The notes under the pieces were generated by a model that was given only the letters and a program-made list of their open reading frames with translations, had not been told where the DNA came from and searched no databases. Below, piece by piece: positions 44,980 through 54,128 of a stretch of DNA of 64,000 nt; within the stretch, counting starts at the first letter, position 1; every line of letters starts with the position of its first letter. Origin of the DNA: Hungatella effluvii (GTDB lineage Bacteria; Bacillota; Clostridia; Lachnospirales; Lachnospiraceae); assembly GCF_003201875.1 (NCBI RefSeq), contig NZ_QJKD01000007.1, forward strand, positions 196,992 through 260,991, in the 5' to 3' direction. The translations under genes and the position numbers were made by a program.

Positions 44980-46302
44980 TTACAGTCTCCAGAAGCGCAT
45001 ACCAGATGCTTTAAGATCAGATACTTTATAAAGTCCCTTTACATCAATCAGAACTTTTTCGTTTTCATTGCCTGCCTTGAACATTTTCTTGATATCATCC
45101 AAACTCAACGCCTTAAACTCATCATGTGCAACAGCAACAATCACACAGTCTGCATCTTTTGCATCTTCCAACTTAGTTAGAGTAACACCATACTCATGCA
45201 TCGCATCTCTTTCACTTGTCCAAGGATCAACAACTACCGGTTTAATACCATATGTATTCAGCTGCTTGATAATATCGTTAACTTTACTATTTCTAGTATC
45301 CGGGCAGTTCTCTTTAAATGTAAGGCCCAGAATAACTACTTTTGATTTTTTAGGTGCCTGTCCAACTGCAATCATCTGTTTTACTGCACTATCAGCAACA
45401 TATTTTCCCATACTGTCATTAATAATACGTCCATTCAGAATAATCTGACTATGATATCCAAGTTTTTCTGCCTGATATGTGAAATAATATGGGTCAACTC
45501 CTATACAATGACCACCAACTAAACCTGGTCGGAAACCAAGGGCATTCCACTTAGTATTCATACCCTCTACAACTTCATTGGTGTCAATATCCATCCGATC
45601 AAACACCATAGCAAGCTCATTCATAAACGCTATATTAATATCACGTTGACTATTTTCTACAACTTTAACAGCTTCAGCTGTTCTCATATTGGAAACCGGA
45701 TGTGTTCCAACCTCAATTACGATGTCGTATATATTTTTAATCTCTTCAAGAGACTCTGCATCGCAACCAGATACAATTTTATGAATATTCTCTAAACGAT
45801 GTACTTTATCACCTGGATTGATACGCTCTGGGCTATACCCAATTTTAAAGCCCACACCACACTTTAATCCTGATTCTTTCTCAAGAATAGGAATACATAC
45901 ATCCTCAGTACACCCCGGATAAACAGTAGATTCATAAACCACGATAGCGCCCTTAGTAAGGTTACGACCAACAATTTCAGATGCACCAATAACAGGGGTT
46001 AAATCCGGTGTATGATCAGTATTTACTGGAGTTGGAACTGCAACAATCAAAAATTTTGCAGATTGTAGTGATTTCTCATCAGCAGTGAAACAAACTGTTG
46101 TACTTTTAATAACTTCATCGCCAACTTCTTTTGTAGGATCAATACCTTCTTTATATAGATTTATTTTTGCTTCGTTGAGATCAAACCCAATAACATCTAA
46201 GCCTTTTTTTGCGAAAGCAACAGCTATTGGCATACCAACGTAACCTAACCCAACCAACGCAAGTTTTTCTTCACCATGAATTAATTTCTCATACAATGAC
46301 AT
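44980..46302 (-). CDS. Nucleotide-sugar dehydrogenase (UDP-HexNAc dehydrogenase type)
   Basis: A 440-residue enzyme of the UDP-glucose/GDP-mannose dehydrogenase family that oxidises a nucleotide sugar to the uronate. NAD-binding LALVGLGYVGMPIAVAFAKK near residue 15, ESTVYPGCTEDVC in the middle, GGHCIGVDPYYFTYQAEKLG with the catalytic cysteine and LGLTFKENCPDTRNSKV near the end identify it. The length and motif forms fit WecC/TviB types acting on UDP-GlcNAc or UDP-ManNAc more than UDP-glucose. The ATG at 46302 has GGAGGT 8 bases upstream. It is the first gene of the minus-strand operon and likely supplies an acidic sugar. Confidence 0.9.
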   Translation of the reverse strand: MSLYEKLIHGEEKLALVGLGYVGMPIAVAFAKKGLDVIGFDLNEAKINLYKEGIDPTKEVGDEVIKSTTVCFTADEKSLQSAKFLIVAVPTPVNTDHTPDLTPVIGASEIVGRNLTKGAIVVYESTVYPGCTEDVCIPILEKESGLKCGVGFKIGYSPERINPGDKVHRLENIHKIVSGCDAESLEEIKNIYDIVIEVGTHPVSNMRTAEAVKVVENSQRDINIAFMNELAMVFDRMDIDTNEVVEGMNTKWNALGFRPGLVGGHCIGVDPYYFTYQAEKLGYHSQIILNGRIINDSMGKYVADSAVKQMIAVGQAPKKSKVVILGLTFKENCPDTRNSKVNDIIKQLNTYGIKPVVVDPWTSERDAMHEYGVTLTKLEDAKDADCVIVAVAHDEFKALSLDDIKKMFKAGNENEKVLIDVKGLYKVSDLKASGMRFWRL

Positions 46303-46346
46303 TTCTTTTACCTCCAAATTTAACGCTTAAATTGACATTTATGAAC

Positions 46347-47093
46347 CTATTCCACCGTAACGCTTTTTGCCAAATTTCTCGGCTTATCAACTTCAAGTCC
46401 CTTTACAATGCTCACGTAATATCCCAACAACTGTAATGGTATTGCAGCCAGTGAAGCCATAAATTTCTCATCCACCTTCAGTACATAAGTAACAAAATCA
46501 GCTGTTTCTTCAATCTCGTAATTCCCATATAAAGTTACTGCACATAAATTCGCTCCACGGCTTTTGTTCTACCATATTGCTCTCTGTTTTCTCATACAGT
46601 TAACCTTGTGTAAGAACTCCAATAACAAAAGTCCCATCTTCAGTTAAACTAATCGTGCCATGTTTCAACTCTCCTGCGACGTATGCCTTAGAATGGATGT
46701 AACTGATTTCTTTTAGCTTCAAGCTTCCTTCTAGGCATACTGCGTGACCAATATCTCTTCCAACAAAGAACACCTCCTTCTTGTTTTGCGCACTTACTTG
46801 CAAACCACTGCAGTCTTTCCTTGTCATCCAGAATCTTCTCAATCTAAGCTAGAATGGATTGAAGTTCCTCGGTGAGGCGACTGCACTCTTGTTGCTCAAG
46901 TTCTCCTCTAACCTTCGCGAATTGAAGTGCAATGCCGTAATTCTCCATCACTGATTTCGCAGGATAGATATTGGTTGATGGCGTAATAACAACAAAACCC
47001 GCAATGTTAAACATTGTTTTAATGTCCAACGTTGCGGTCAAACCCTGTTCTTTTTTACGAGATATATGTTTCTCCTGTAATATTTTGTTTCCT
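46347..47093 (-). pseudogene. Broken C-terminal part of glmS (glucosamine-6-phosphate synthase)
   Basis: Minus-strand fragments of the two sugar-isomerase domains are readable in shifting frames. They include RGELEQQECSRLTEELQSI (46844-47041), GRDIGHAVCLEGSLKLKEIS with AYVAGELKHGTISL (46600-46842), and the exact family terminus [17 protein letters not shown] ending at the stop near 46347. The amidotransferase domain and several connecting pieces are missing. It lies between the recombinase gene and the minus-strand operon. Confidence 0.88.
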
Positions 47094-47491
47094 CATGATT
47101 GGTTTCATTTATTTTTATATTTTGTAAGCTATTAGGCGGTCATATATGTTTTTTGCCATTCGATTATGTAGGAAACCACTTGTATCATAGGGGCAGATAT
47201 TTCTTTAATTATTAAGAAAATAAGCTGATGATGGATGTGATACTAATATCTACTAAAAACTTTCTATCTGCAAATAATTGTTATTATTTAAACCAGACAC
47301 TTTATCGTCCTATTTATTTATGCAATAATCTAGGTGTACAAAACATAGTTATTTATAATTGCATTATTTTTAGAAGGGAGAGATATGCTAACAAATTGTA
47401 GAGGACCAGGAGTAAATGTAGAAAGCCAATAAAACTTCAATAATTAGACTGAAAATATATAGTATGTTCAATAATGAGGGGGTACCAAACA
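47094..47491. other. Gap before the recombinase gene with a possible leader peptide
   Basis: Mostly AT-rich with no clear gene. TATAAT at 47354-47359 could be a promoter element for the recombinase, though no good -35 box is seen. A 15-codon frame (MLTNCRGPGVNVESQ, 47385-47432) follows AAGGGAG by 4 bases, so a short leader may be translated ahead of the recombinase. No inverted repeat able to serve as a recombination site was found by eye. Confidence 0.35.
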
Positions 47492-48460
47492 ATGAAATAC
47501 ATATACGAACAACAAAAAACATATCTTACAGATTTTATTAATTCATTATCACTTGAAAGGAATCTATCAGAGAAAACTCTTTATGCTTATAAAAGTGATT
47601 TGGTATGTTTGCTTACTTGGTTAGATGAAAATAGATATGATTCATTAAATACACAGTCAATCTCAGATTATTTTCTTTATTTGCAAAAAGATAAGAAATT
47701 ATCACCGCGATCTATTCGCAGAAAGTATGTCTCCATCAAACAGTTTTTTTACTACATAAATACAGAAAAAGGAATCAACGAGATATTTATGAAGTTCTCC
47801 TCTAGAAAGTTTCAGCTGCCAAAGTCCCTGCCACGTACTTTATCAAAAGCGGAGATTAATCAATTGATTTCTACTGTATCAAGAGAATATTGGTCAGCTC
47901 CAAGTGATTTTTATCGGAGACTCTATTTGAGAGATATGTGTATAATTGAAGTGTTGTTTTGTTTAGGCTTGAGAATTGGAGAGGTTGCAGCGCTAAATAT
48001 AGGGGATTACGATTCTGTTGAGGCATCATTTTTAATTCATGGTAAGGGAAACAAAGAACGATTACTTTTTATATCCTCAATCGCAGTAAATCAGAAACTT
48101 CAGAAATGGATCAGAACGAGAAAAGAATTTAATATTCAGGACGATGCTCTGTTTGTTAATAAATACGGAAAACGATTAAGTATCTACAGCATAGAAAATC
48201 TATTTTATAAGTATCGGGAATTGGCACATATAAATTCTAATGCAACCCCTCATTATTTAAGACATAGTTTTGCAACCCAATTATTAAACAACGGAGCTGA
48301 TATTAGAGCGGTACAGGAGATATTGGGACATAGTAGTATTGTTACAACACAAATTTATACGGAAGTATCATTAAAAAGAAAGAGAGAGGTGCTATTAAAC
48401 TGTAATGGAAGAAATTTTATTAATTTACCAGAAGATAGTATGGTGGATGAGTGGCTGTAA
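47492..48460 (+). CDS. Tyrosine recombinase (XerC/D-like)
   Basis: A 322-residue integrase-type recombinase. An N-terminal SAM-like core-binding domain (about 15-95) is followed by the catalytic domain. The active-site residues are R161 (GLRIGE), the lysine in [12 protein letters not shown]254 and R257 (HYLRH), H280 (LGHSS) and the nucleophile Y289 (TTQIYTE), so it appears active. The ATG at 47492 with a GAGGGGG site is preferred over the one at 47474. It is alone, beside a polysaccharide island and not followed by phage genes, so it could act on the island or on a phase-variable switch. Confidence 0.93.
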   Translation: MKYIYEQQKTYLTDFINSLSLERNLSEKTLYAYKSDLVCLLTWLDENRYDSLNTQSISDYFLYLQKDKKLSPRSIRRKYVSIKQFFYYINTEKGINEIFMKFSSRKFQLPKSLPRTLSKAEINQLISTVSREYWSAPSDFYRRLYLRDMCIIEVLFCLGLRIGEVAALNIGDYDSVEASFLIHGKGNKERLLFISSIAVNQKLQKWIRTRKEFNIQDDALFVNKYGKRLSIYSIENLFYKYRELAHINSNATPHYLRHSFATQLLNNGADIRAVQEILGHSSIVTTQIYTEVSLKRKREVLLNCNGRNFINLPEDSMVDEWL

Positions 48461-48727
48461 TGAACTTCGGTAAATGTAATTTTTTACAAACTTTAACAAT
48501 CAATTATGTAATAAAGATTTTTGAAAATTAATCTGGTCGAAAGAGTAAAATAAAGTGTTTAGAAATACAGCCTTTTAATTAAAAGTTAAAAAGTTTATAT
48601 TAATAATTAAGAATATAATATAATGTAAAGAATATATATTTATGTTATAGTAGTTGATAAAATATGTAGGCATAAAAAATTTGTCAATTAATAAACTATA
48701 TGTACTACTTTTTGAAAGGTAACCAAT

Positions 48728-49297
48728 ATGATAAATTTATATGATAAAACTATGTGGAACTATATAATAAAGGACATTGGAAAAGAACTGGAATATCTTC
48801 CATATGCTATACTACTGGGCTTAATATTGTTCTTTATTACAAAAAATATCTTATTTAAAAGTAATAAGAGCTCCCATTATTTCTATAAATTTATATTTCT
48901 AATCTATCTATTAGCATTAGTTCATATCACTTTATTCGAGCGCGAACCAGGCTCACGGACAGCGATCAGTCTTACCTTATTTGAAACATTAGGCGGTTCC
49001 AGAAATAATGCATATGTTATAGAAAATGTACTCTTATTTATTCCTTTTGGTTTTTTGCCAGCTACTCTTTTTAGGCCTATGCGTAATTTGGTATTCAGCC
49101 TTATGGGCGGGGCCTTCTGCAGCCTAATGATTGAAACGACTCAACTGATCACCCAAAGAGGATATTTTCAGGTAGATGATATTCTTATGAATAGTATCGG
49201 CACAGTGCTTGGCTGTAGTTGTTTCTGTCTGCTAACAGGAATCTATAGGATTTGCAGATATACCATCACAAAGTGTTTTGGTTCTGTAAAAATTTGA
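48728..49297 (+). CDS. VanZ-family membrane protein
   Basis: A 189-residue protein with four or five hydrophobic segments. The VanZ family signature is seen as NVLLFIPFGFLPATLF and, further on, TTQLITQRGYFQVDDILMNSIGTVLG. VanZ homologues give low-level teicoplanin resistance in some bacteria, while most are of unknown function in cell-surface processes. The 267-bp gap upstream is AT-rich. GAAAGGT precedes the ATG. The 3' end overlaps the convergent small gene by 32 bases. Confidence 0.88.
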   Translation: MINLYDKTMWNYIIKDIGKELEYLPYAILLGLILFFITKNILFKSNKSSHYFYKFIFLIYLLALVHITLFEREPGSRTAISLTLFETLGGSRNNAYVIENVLLFIPFGFLPATLFRPMRNLVFSLMGGAFCSLMIETTQLITQRGYFQVDDILMNSIGTVLGCSCFCLLTGIYRICRYTITKCFGSVKI

Positions 49298-49433
49298 TTT
49301 GTTGCTCATCATCAGATAGTTTGTCATAAGTTGTCGAAACGCGGATCATGCAATAAACGAGTAAGACCAATGTAATGAGGCAACTGACTACAAAACATAT
49401 AGAACCATATAATAGAAGAGAAATAAGTGACAT
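49266..49433 (-). CDS. Small single-helix membrane protein
   Basis: A 55-residue protein with one long hydrophobic helix (about 3-30) and a short acidic, glutamine-rich tail (YDKLSDDEQQIKFLQNQ). AAGGAG lies 8 bases upstream of the ATG at 49433, which is unusually good for such a short frame and is the reason I keep it. It converges with the VanZ gene. Function unknown; similar small membrane proteins occur near surface polysaccharide genes. Confidence 0.55.
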   Translation of the reverse strand: MSLISLLLYGSICFVVSCLITLVLLVYCMIRVSTTYDKLSDDEQQIKFLQNQNTL

Positions 49434-49623
49434 ATATTTAGCTCCTTCCAATCACCATATTTGTGGAGGTGATGGTTTCTTCTATATAATATAGGTTTCA
49501 TATTATCAGTTTATACAAGATTTAATAAACCTGAAAAAATAAATACTAATGCAAAGCTAAATGTCTATGATCCATAATAAATTAATAGACAAGGTAATTA
49601 TCTATAATATTGGTGTAAAACAG

Positions 49624-49657
49624 CAGGATCGCTAAAAGTTAGTGATCCTGTCTTTTT
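49624..49657 (+). terminator. Hairpin terminator in the gap before the cell-wall-binding gene
   Basis: AGGATCGCTAA (49624-49634) and TTAGTGATCCT (49639-49649), one G-T pair, then TGTCTTTTT. No gene ends near it on this strand, so it may close a short transcript or act as an attenuator; the promoter of the next gene is downstream. The rest of 49434-49831 shows no gene. Confidence 0.6.
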
Positions 49658-49734
49658 ATAAATACAATCCGGTGATATTGTTCGTAAAATACGTTGAAAA
49701 CAGATTATATAGACATGTTTTAGGCTGAAAAAGC

Positions 49735-49763
49735 TTGCAAAATATGGAAAGGTGAGTTAATAT
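49735..49763 (+). promoter_or_regulatory. Promoter of the cell-wall-binding protein gene
   Basis: TTGCAA (49735-49740), a 17-nt spacer and TAATAT (49758-49763), about 70 bases upstream of the ATG. Moderate match. Confidence 0.5.
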
Positions 49764-49831
49764 AGTCTCAACGGGTTACATATTCCGGAAAAATAATTTT
49801 AGGAAAAGGATTTTGAAAGGAGAATGCAATT

Positions 49832-50791
49832 ATGAGAATGAAGAAGCTTGCTGTTATGGCATTAGCAACAGCTCTCTCCGTAGGTTCAGTCATGACAGCG
49901 TCAGCTGCATGGTTACAGGAGGGAAGCAACTGGAGATACCAGAATGATAATGGTACATTCCAGACAGGAACATGGTTTAGAGACGCTGATGGAAGATGGT
50001 ATCATTTCGACAACAACGGAATTATGCAGAAGGGCTGGTTCCAGGATGCTGACGGAAAATGGTATTTCCTGGCATACAATGGCGTTATGCAGGTTGGCCT
50101 GATCAAGGTTGATAATCAGGTTTATTACATGGGGACAAGCGGTGACTTATTTATCGGTGATATGAAGATCGGTAATACGACTTATAACTTTGGCCTTTAT
50201 GGAACTACTAATGGACAGCCTAGCGTACCAGCATCAGCTACATATGGTGGAAATGGTAACCAGTCACTGAATGGTGGCGGTGGCGGAAGCAGTTCCGGCG
50301 GTGGTAGTACAACCCCAACCCCTGTTCCGGTACCGGATGAAGTAGGATCAGCGGTGGACAATGTTAAGGGAGAAGTTGAAAATGTAAAAGAAGCAGCTAA
50401 GGATGTAATCTCTAATATTGTTGTGCCTGAGCCTAAGATGGATAGTGATAAGAAGGCGACTGTACCTGTTACGGTAACCGTAAAAGAGGTTAAAACTCAG
50501 GAAGATGTAACGACAGTAAAGGAGGCGGTTACAAGCCTTGTAGGAAAAACAGTAGAAGGTGTTGCTTCTGATGAAATTGTTACTGTAGTTATTCCTGATG
50601 GAGTAGTTATACCGGGTCTTCCAAGTCATACAAAAGAAATCAAAGTTGAAGATATGGATAGTGAGATGAGCCGTTTATTAGATAAATATTTAACGGTTGA
50701 TAATTTAGATAAGTACAAAACTGGAACTGTAGCGTCTATTATTGTACCAGTAGAGGGTGTAGACGTAACTTACACAATTACTTTAAAATAA
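49832..50791 (+). CDS. Secreted protein with cell-wall-binding repeats
   Basis: A 319-residue exported protein. A signal peptide with AxA cleavage at about residue 26 (SVMTASAAW) precedes four or five choline-binding-type repeats (about 27-135) with the aromatic pattern W-Y-N-G and the recurring DADGRWYHFDNNGIMQKGWF. A glycine/serine/proline linker (140-170) leads into a lysine- and valine-rich region with no recognised fold. GAAAGGAG precedes the ATG. It is likely retained on the wall by the repeats. It is transcribed alone, with a terminator after it, just upstream of a membrane protein and the CpsB-D genes. Confidence 0.9.
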   Translation: MRMKKLAVMALATALSVGSVMTASAAWLQEGSNWRYQNDNGTFQTGTWFRDADGRWYHFDNNGIMQKGWFQDADGKWYFLAYNGVMQVGLIKVDNQVYYMGTSGDLFIGDMKIGNTTYNFGLYGTTNGQPSVPASATYGGNGNQSLNGGGGGSSSGGGSTTPTPVPVPDEVGSAVDNVKGEVENVKEAAKDVISNIVVPEPKMDSDKKATVPVTVTVKEVKTQEDVTTVKEAVTSLVGKTVEGVASDEIVTVVIPDGVVIPGLPSHTKEIKVEDMDSEMSRLLDKYLTVDNLDKYKTGTVASIIVPVEGVDVTYTITLK

Positions 50792-50810
50792 TTAATATTT
50801 CCAACCATTT

Positions 50811-50844
50811 ATAGGGTGGCTCCCAAAGGAACCGCCCTATTTTT
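50811..50844 (+). terminator. Terminator after the cell-wall-binding gene
   Basis: ATAGGGTGGCTCC and GGAACCGCCCTAT form a stem with two mismatches and a CAAA loop, followed by TTTTC. Confidence 0.8.
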
Positions 50845-50915
50845 CAGTGCACCTTACAAAATAATATACACAACCATTTTTCAACCCAGGCAACAAAACC
50901 AATGTGGAGCAAATT

Positions 50916-52514
50916 ATGAAAAATAGAACAAGGACTGCAAAGCGCTGCAGCCTGTTATCACTGCTGTTCCCTACATTTCTAATGGTCACGTTTTTCTGTA
51001 CCCCTGCTTATGCCGGCAGTATCAATGGCAACGAGCAGTCGATCGTTTCCGTCATCAACGGCCAGTTCGAGCAGGACGGTGTTATCTACAAAGTTCGTCA
51101 GGAATATATAAATTCTGCAATGGGTTACTTACAGCAGGATGATGTGGATCTGACAGCAGAGCAGGCACAATCCGTGATATCTGAGATCTATTCCAATGTA
51201 CAGACTGGTGTCGACAGCGGATATTTAGAGCAGATCGGGCAGACCGCGCCTCCGGAGACGGCACCGGCCGAAAGTCCAAAGGGCGGAGAAACAGGAAATA
51301 ACGGAAGTAAGAATCCGGATGGCCAGGAAACAGACGGAAACGCAGAGGCTGGAAATCAGCCGGGAGAGAGTACGGAAAGCGGAGAATCAACCGGAGAAAC
51401 TGTCGGTGATGGGCAGAATGGTGGGGACGGAACGGATAATCCGGATGGATCAGACTCTGAGGAGCCGCAGGAGGTAATTCCGCCAACCCCGGAGGTAATC
51501 TCGATTCTGGAGCTCGTGGACAAGGCACCGCCTCAGTCATACGAGTATTTATCAAAGGATACAGACGCCCTGATGGCGCGCATCCATATTCCTTATCAAA
51601 TACTATGGTACATTATTATCATATTGGCTGTGGTCATAGCGATTATTACAGCCATTTCATTCTTAAAAAAGCTTTTTGTACACCATCATAACAGAAAGCT
51701 GAGGAAACTTTTTAGATTTATATTGGCAGCGGAAATAGGTGTGCTGTCCGCCATTTGCTTTTCGGCAGTAAGCGTCTGGATCGGGGCGTTTCAGGACAGT
51801 GCTGTTTTGAATAAACTTGCGGATACGGGATATTACCGCACGATCTTTGAGGAACTGCGGCGTGATACTTCTATCTCGTTTGCACTTCTGGACATCCCGG
51901 ATAACGTTATGGATGGCGCGATTACGTATGAGCGCGTCGTGCTGGCAGCAAGGCAGCAGGTGGAGAGTGATCTAAGCCAGGGCGTTTATCAGGCGGATAC
52001 TTCCGTGCTGACAGACCAGCTGGAGGCAGATATCAGATCATACCTGGAAGACAGATCTGTTACTATGACGGAGCAGGCCCAGACTGGGCTGGATGAACTG
52101 ATGAATCGTCTGGATCAGAAGTACTCCTCGCTGCTTAAATGGCCATTTGCAGCATGGTGGATAGAAATGAAAACGGAATTTTTTGCTTTTGCAAAAATAG
52201 CACTGCCGCTTTCACTGCTGCTTGTCATTCTTTCACAGGCCCTTATCATCGGCTTGAACCATTATAAACACCGTGGTGTTATACTGGGCGGAAAAGGCCT
52301 GATGGGCGGCGGACTGATAACTGCGGCGGCCTTTGGCGCCGGCATGGTCATAGTCGGTCAGAACCTGCCGAAGGTGACCCCGGATTACATGGAACTGTTT
52401 TTCAAAATATACGGTAACGGGTTGTGCAGAACCGGTATGATTACGGGAGTGATAGGAGTCCTTCTCGGAGTCATTGTCCTGGTCGCGGTCCATACCTGGA
52501 AAGACAGCAAATAA
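50916..52514 (+). CDS. Exported membrane protein of unknown function beside the CpsBCD module
   Basis: A 532-residue protein. A signal peptide (about 1-34, ending AYAGS), an extracellular helical segment, an extended Gly/Glu/Asn/Asp-rich linker (about 115-180), a helix near 225-250, a basic cytoplasmic loop (HHHNRKLRKLFR), a further helix near 270-290, a second extracellular domain of 130 residues, and helices near 430, 470 and 505. I recognise no family. The ATG at 50916 has GTGGAG 6 bases upstream; the GTG at 50904 overlaps that site. It directly precedes cpsB by 134 bases of tandem repeats, so an export or assembly role with polymer synthesis is plausible. Confidence 0.7.
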   Translation: MKNRTRTAKRCSLLSLLFPTFLMVTFFCTPAYAGSINGNEQSIVSVINGQFEQDGVIYKVRQEYINSAMGYLQQDDVDLTAEQAQSVISEIYSNVQTGVDSGYLEQIGQTAPPETAPAESPKGGETGNNGSKNPDGQETDGNAEAGNQPGESTESGESTGETVGDGQNGGDGTDNPDGSDSEEPQEVIPPTPEVISILELVDKAPPQSYEYLSKDTDALMARIHIPYQILWYIIIILAVVIAIITAISFLKKLFVHHHNRKLRKLFRFILAAEIGVLSAICFSAVSVWIGAFQDSAVLNKLADTGYYRTIFEELRRDTSISFALLDIPDNVMDGAITYERVVLAARQQVESDLSQGVYQADTSVLTDQLEADIRSYLEDRSVTMTEQAQTGLDELMNRLDQKYSSLLKWPFAAWWIEMKTEFFAFAKIALPLSLLLVILSQALIIGLNHYKHRGVILGGKGLMGGGLITAAAFGAGMVIVGQNLPKVTPDYMELFFKIYGNGLCRTGMITGVIGVLLGVIVLVAVHTWKDSK

Positions 52515-52593
52515 CAAAGTCAACAAATAACAAAGTCAACAAATAGCAAAGACAGTAAATAACAAAGACAGTAAATAACAAGACAACAAATAA
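52499..52593 (+). repeat. Six tandem 16-bp A-rich units beginning at a stop codon
   Basis: Units of the type CAAAGTCAACAAATAA repeat at 52515, 52531, 52547, 52563 and 52579 (the last is 15 bp). The first copy covers the end of the membrane protein gene (AAAGACAGCAAATAAC), so the array seems to have expanded from the gene's own final codons and stop. Confidence 0.9.
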
Positions 52594-52648
52594 AAAATAC
52601 TAAGCAACCATTAACGATCACACAAAGAGAAAGGGAACGGTAAGAAGG

Positions 52649-53377
52649 ATGGATTTATACGACATTCACTGCCATTTAATTCCCGGAGTGGACGATGGGT
52701 CACAGACGATGGAAGAGAGCCTGGAGGCCATGAAGCTGGAATATGAGGAGGGCGTGCGCCATATCATATGCACCTCCCATTTTTCTGCGGACTGTGAGGC
52801 CGGATACGCCTCTAAACTGCAGGAGGGCTTCGAACAGCTGAAAGCGCGCTTAAAGGAGACCCCGTACGGGGCTGAAATGAGGCTGCATCTCGGTAATGAG
52901 CTGATGTATTCCGAAAGCCTTCTGGAGTGCCTTGACGAGGGCCGCGCGTGGACTATGGCGGGCAGCCATTACATTCTGGTGGAGTTTTTACCGTCCGTTC
53001 GTTATGAAGAGCTGTACAAGGGACTGCGAAGGCTGGCATCCGGCGGCTATACGCCGATCCTGGCTCACATGGAGCGTTACCGCTGCCTGTATAAGGAGAC
53101 GGACCGGCTCGATGAATTAAGGGATCTGGGCATTTGCCTTCAGGTAAATGGAGCCAGCCTGTTTGGCGGAGTGTTTGATTCTGCCAGCGCGGTGGTTCGC
53201 AAGCTCTGCAAGTCGGGGCGGATCCATTTTCTGGGAACAGATTCCCACGGCACTCATTATCGAAAACCGCAGATAAAAAAGGCAGCGGCGTGGATTCACG
53301 ATAACTGTCCGGCACCTGTTGCTGAAGGGATTTTATGCGGGAATCCGATGGCGGTACTGGAGGATAAATTATTTTGA
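52649..53377 (+). CDS. CpsB/CapC-type PHP protein-tyrosine phosphatase
   Basis: A 242-residue metal-dependent phosphatase of the PHP family. The opening DIHCHLIPGVDDGSQTMEES carries the metal-binding HxH and D residues; further metal ligands lie in CTSHFSADCE, LGNELMYSE, PILAHMERYR and LGTDSHGTHYRKP. It dephosphorylates the tyrosine-rich tail of the BY-kinase CpsD and so controls capsule length. It heads the three-gene phospho-relay that follows, with CpsC 14 bases downstream. Confidence 0.93.
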   Translation: MDLYDIHCHLIPGVDDGSQTMEESLEAMKLEYEEGVRHIICTSHFSADCEAGYASKLQEGFEQLKARLKETPYGAEMRLHLGNELMYSESLLECLDEGRAWTMAGSHYILVEFLPSVRYEELYKGLRRLASGGYTPILAHMERYRCLYKETDRLDELRDLGICLQVNGASLFGGVFDSASAVVRKLCKSGRIHFLGTDSHGTHYRKPQIKKAAAWIHDNCPAPVAEGILCGNPMAVLEDKLF

Positions 53378-53391
53378 TTTAGGAGAAAATT

Positions 53392-54123
53392 ATGGGAACC
53401 AATCAGGATGACGAGATTGAAATTGATTTGAAGGAACTATTTTACGTAATCAAACGGAAACTGTGGATTATCCTTCTGACCGGCATTGTGGGTGCCGTCG
53501 GCTTCGGACTTTTTACTGCGATGGTAATGAAGCCTGTCTATACGTCCTCTACGATGCTCTATATCGTGAATAAGACGACTACGCTGACCTCCCTGACGGA
53601 TTTACAGCTGGGAACCCAGCTGACTAAGGATTACAAGGTCCTGGTGACCAGCCGGCCCGTTACGGCGCAGGTTATTACAAACCTGGACTTAAATTTAAGC
53701 CATGAACAGTTAGTGAAAAAAATTAAGGTGGACAATCCTACCGATACCCGTATCCTCACCATCTCGGTGGAGGACACAGACCCCTACATGGCCAAATCCA
53801 TAGCCGATGAGTTCGCATCGGTAGCATCTGCCCGTATGGCTGAAATTATGGATTCCGCGCCGCCGAACATTGTAGAGGAGGCGTATCTGCCAACACAGAA
53901 GACAAAACCAAGCATTACGAAGAATACCATGATCGGCGGTCTGGCAGGTGTGTTCCTGGCAGGAGCGGTTATACTCGTGCTGTTTGTGATGAACGATGCG
54001 ATTAAGACGCCTGAAGATGTAGAGAAGTACTTAGGACTCAATACACTGGCTACGATCCCGGTATTTGAGGGCGAGACAGGCGCGAAAAAGAAGAAATCCA
54101 AACGGAAGAAGAGCGGGAGGTAA
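53392..54123 (+). CDS. Polysaccharide chain-length regulator (Wzz/CpsC, kinase activator)
   Basis: A 243-residue membrane protein with the Wzz domain. There are two membrane helices, about residues 24-48 (VAGxxxF-like) and 180-200, flanking an extracellular region with KPVYTSSTMLYIVN and DTDPYMAKSIADEFA. The cytoplasmic C-terminus is lysine-rich (EGETGAKKKKSKRKKSGR). AGGAG precedes the ATG. Paired with CpsD 5 bases downstream, it acts as the membrane adaptor that activates the tyrosine kinase; the basic tail is a plausible contact. Confidence 0.92.
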   Translation: MGTNQDDEIEIDLKELFYVIKRKLWIILLTGIVGAVGFGLFTAMVMKPVYTSSTMLYIVNKTTTLTSLTDLQLGTQLTKDYKVLVTSRPVTAQVITNLDLNLSHEQLVKKIKVDNPTDTRILTISVEDTDPYMAKSIADEFASVASARMAEIMDSAPPNIVEEAYLPTQKTKPSITKNTMIGGLAGVFLAGAVILVLFVMNDAIKTPEDVEKYLGLNTLATIPVFEGETGAKKKKSKRKKSGR

Positions 54124-54128
54124 GCGGG

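Noticed and set aside
45068..45448. 126-codon frame opposite the nucleotide-sugar dehydrogenase
   Set aside because: Shadow of the dehydrogenase on the other strand; its residues are complementary to conserved motifs, and there is no start signal.
47094..48727. Prophage or integrative element around the tyrosine recombinase
   Set aside because: No excisionase, replication, structural or conjugation genes and no attachment-site duplication or tRNA were seen; the recombinase stands alone.
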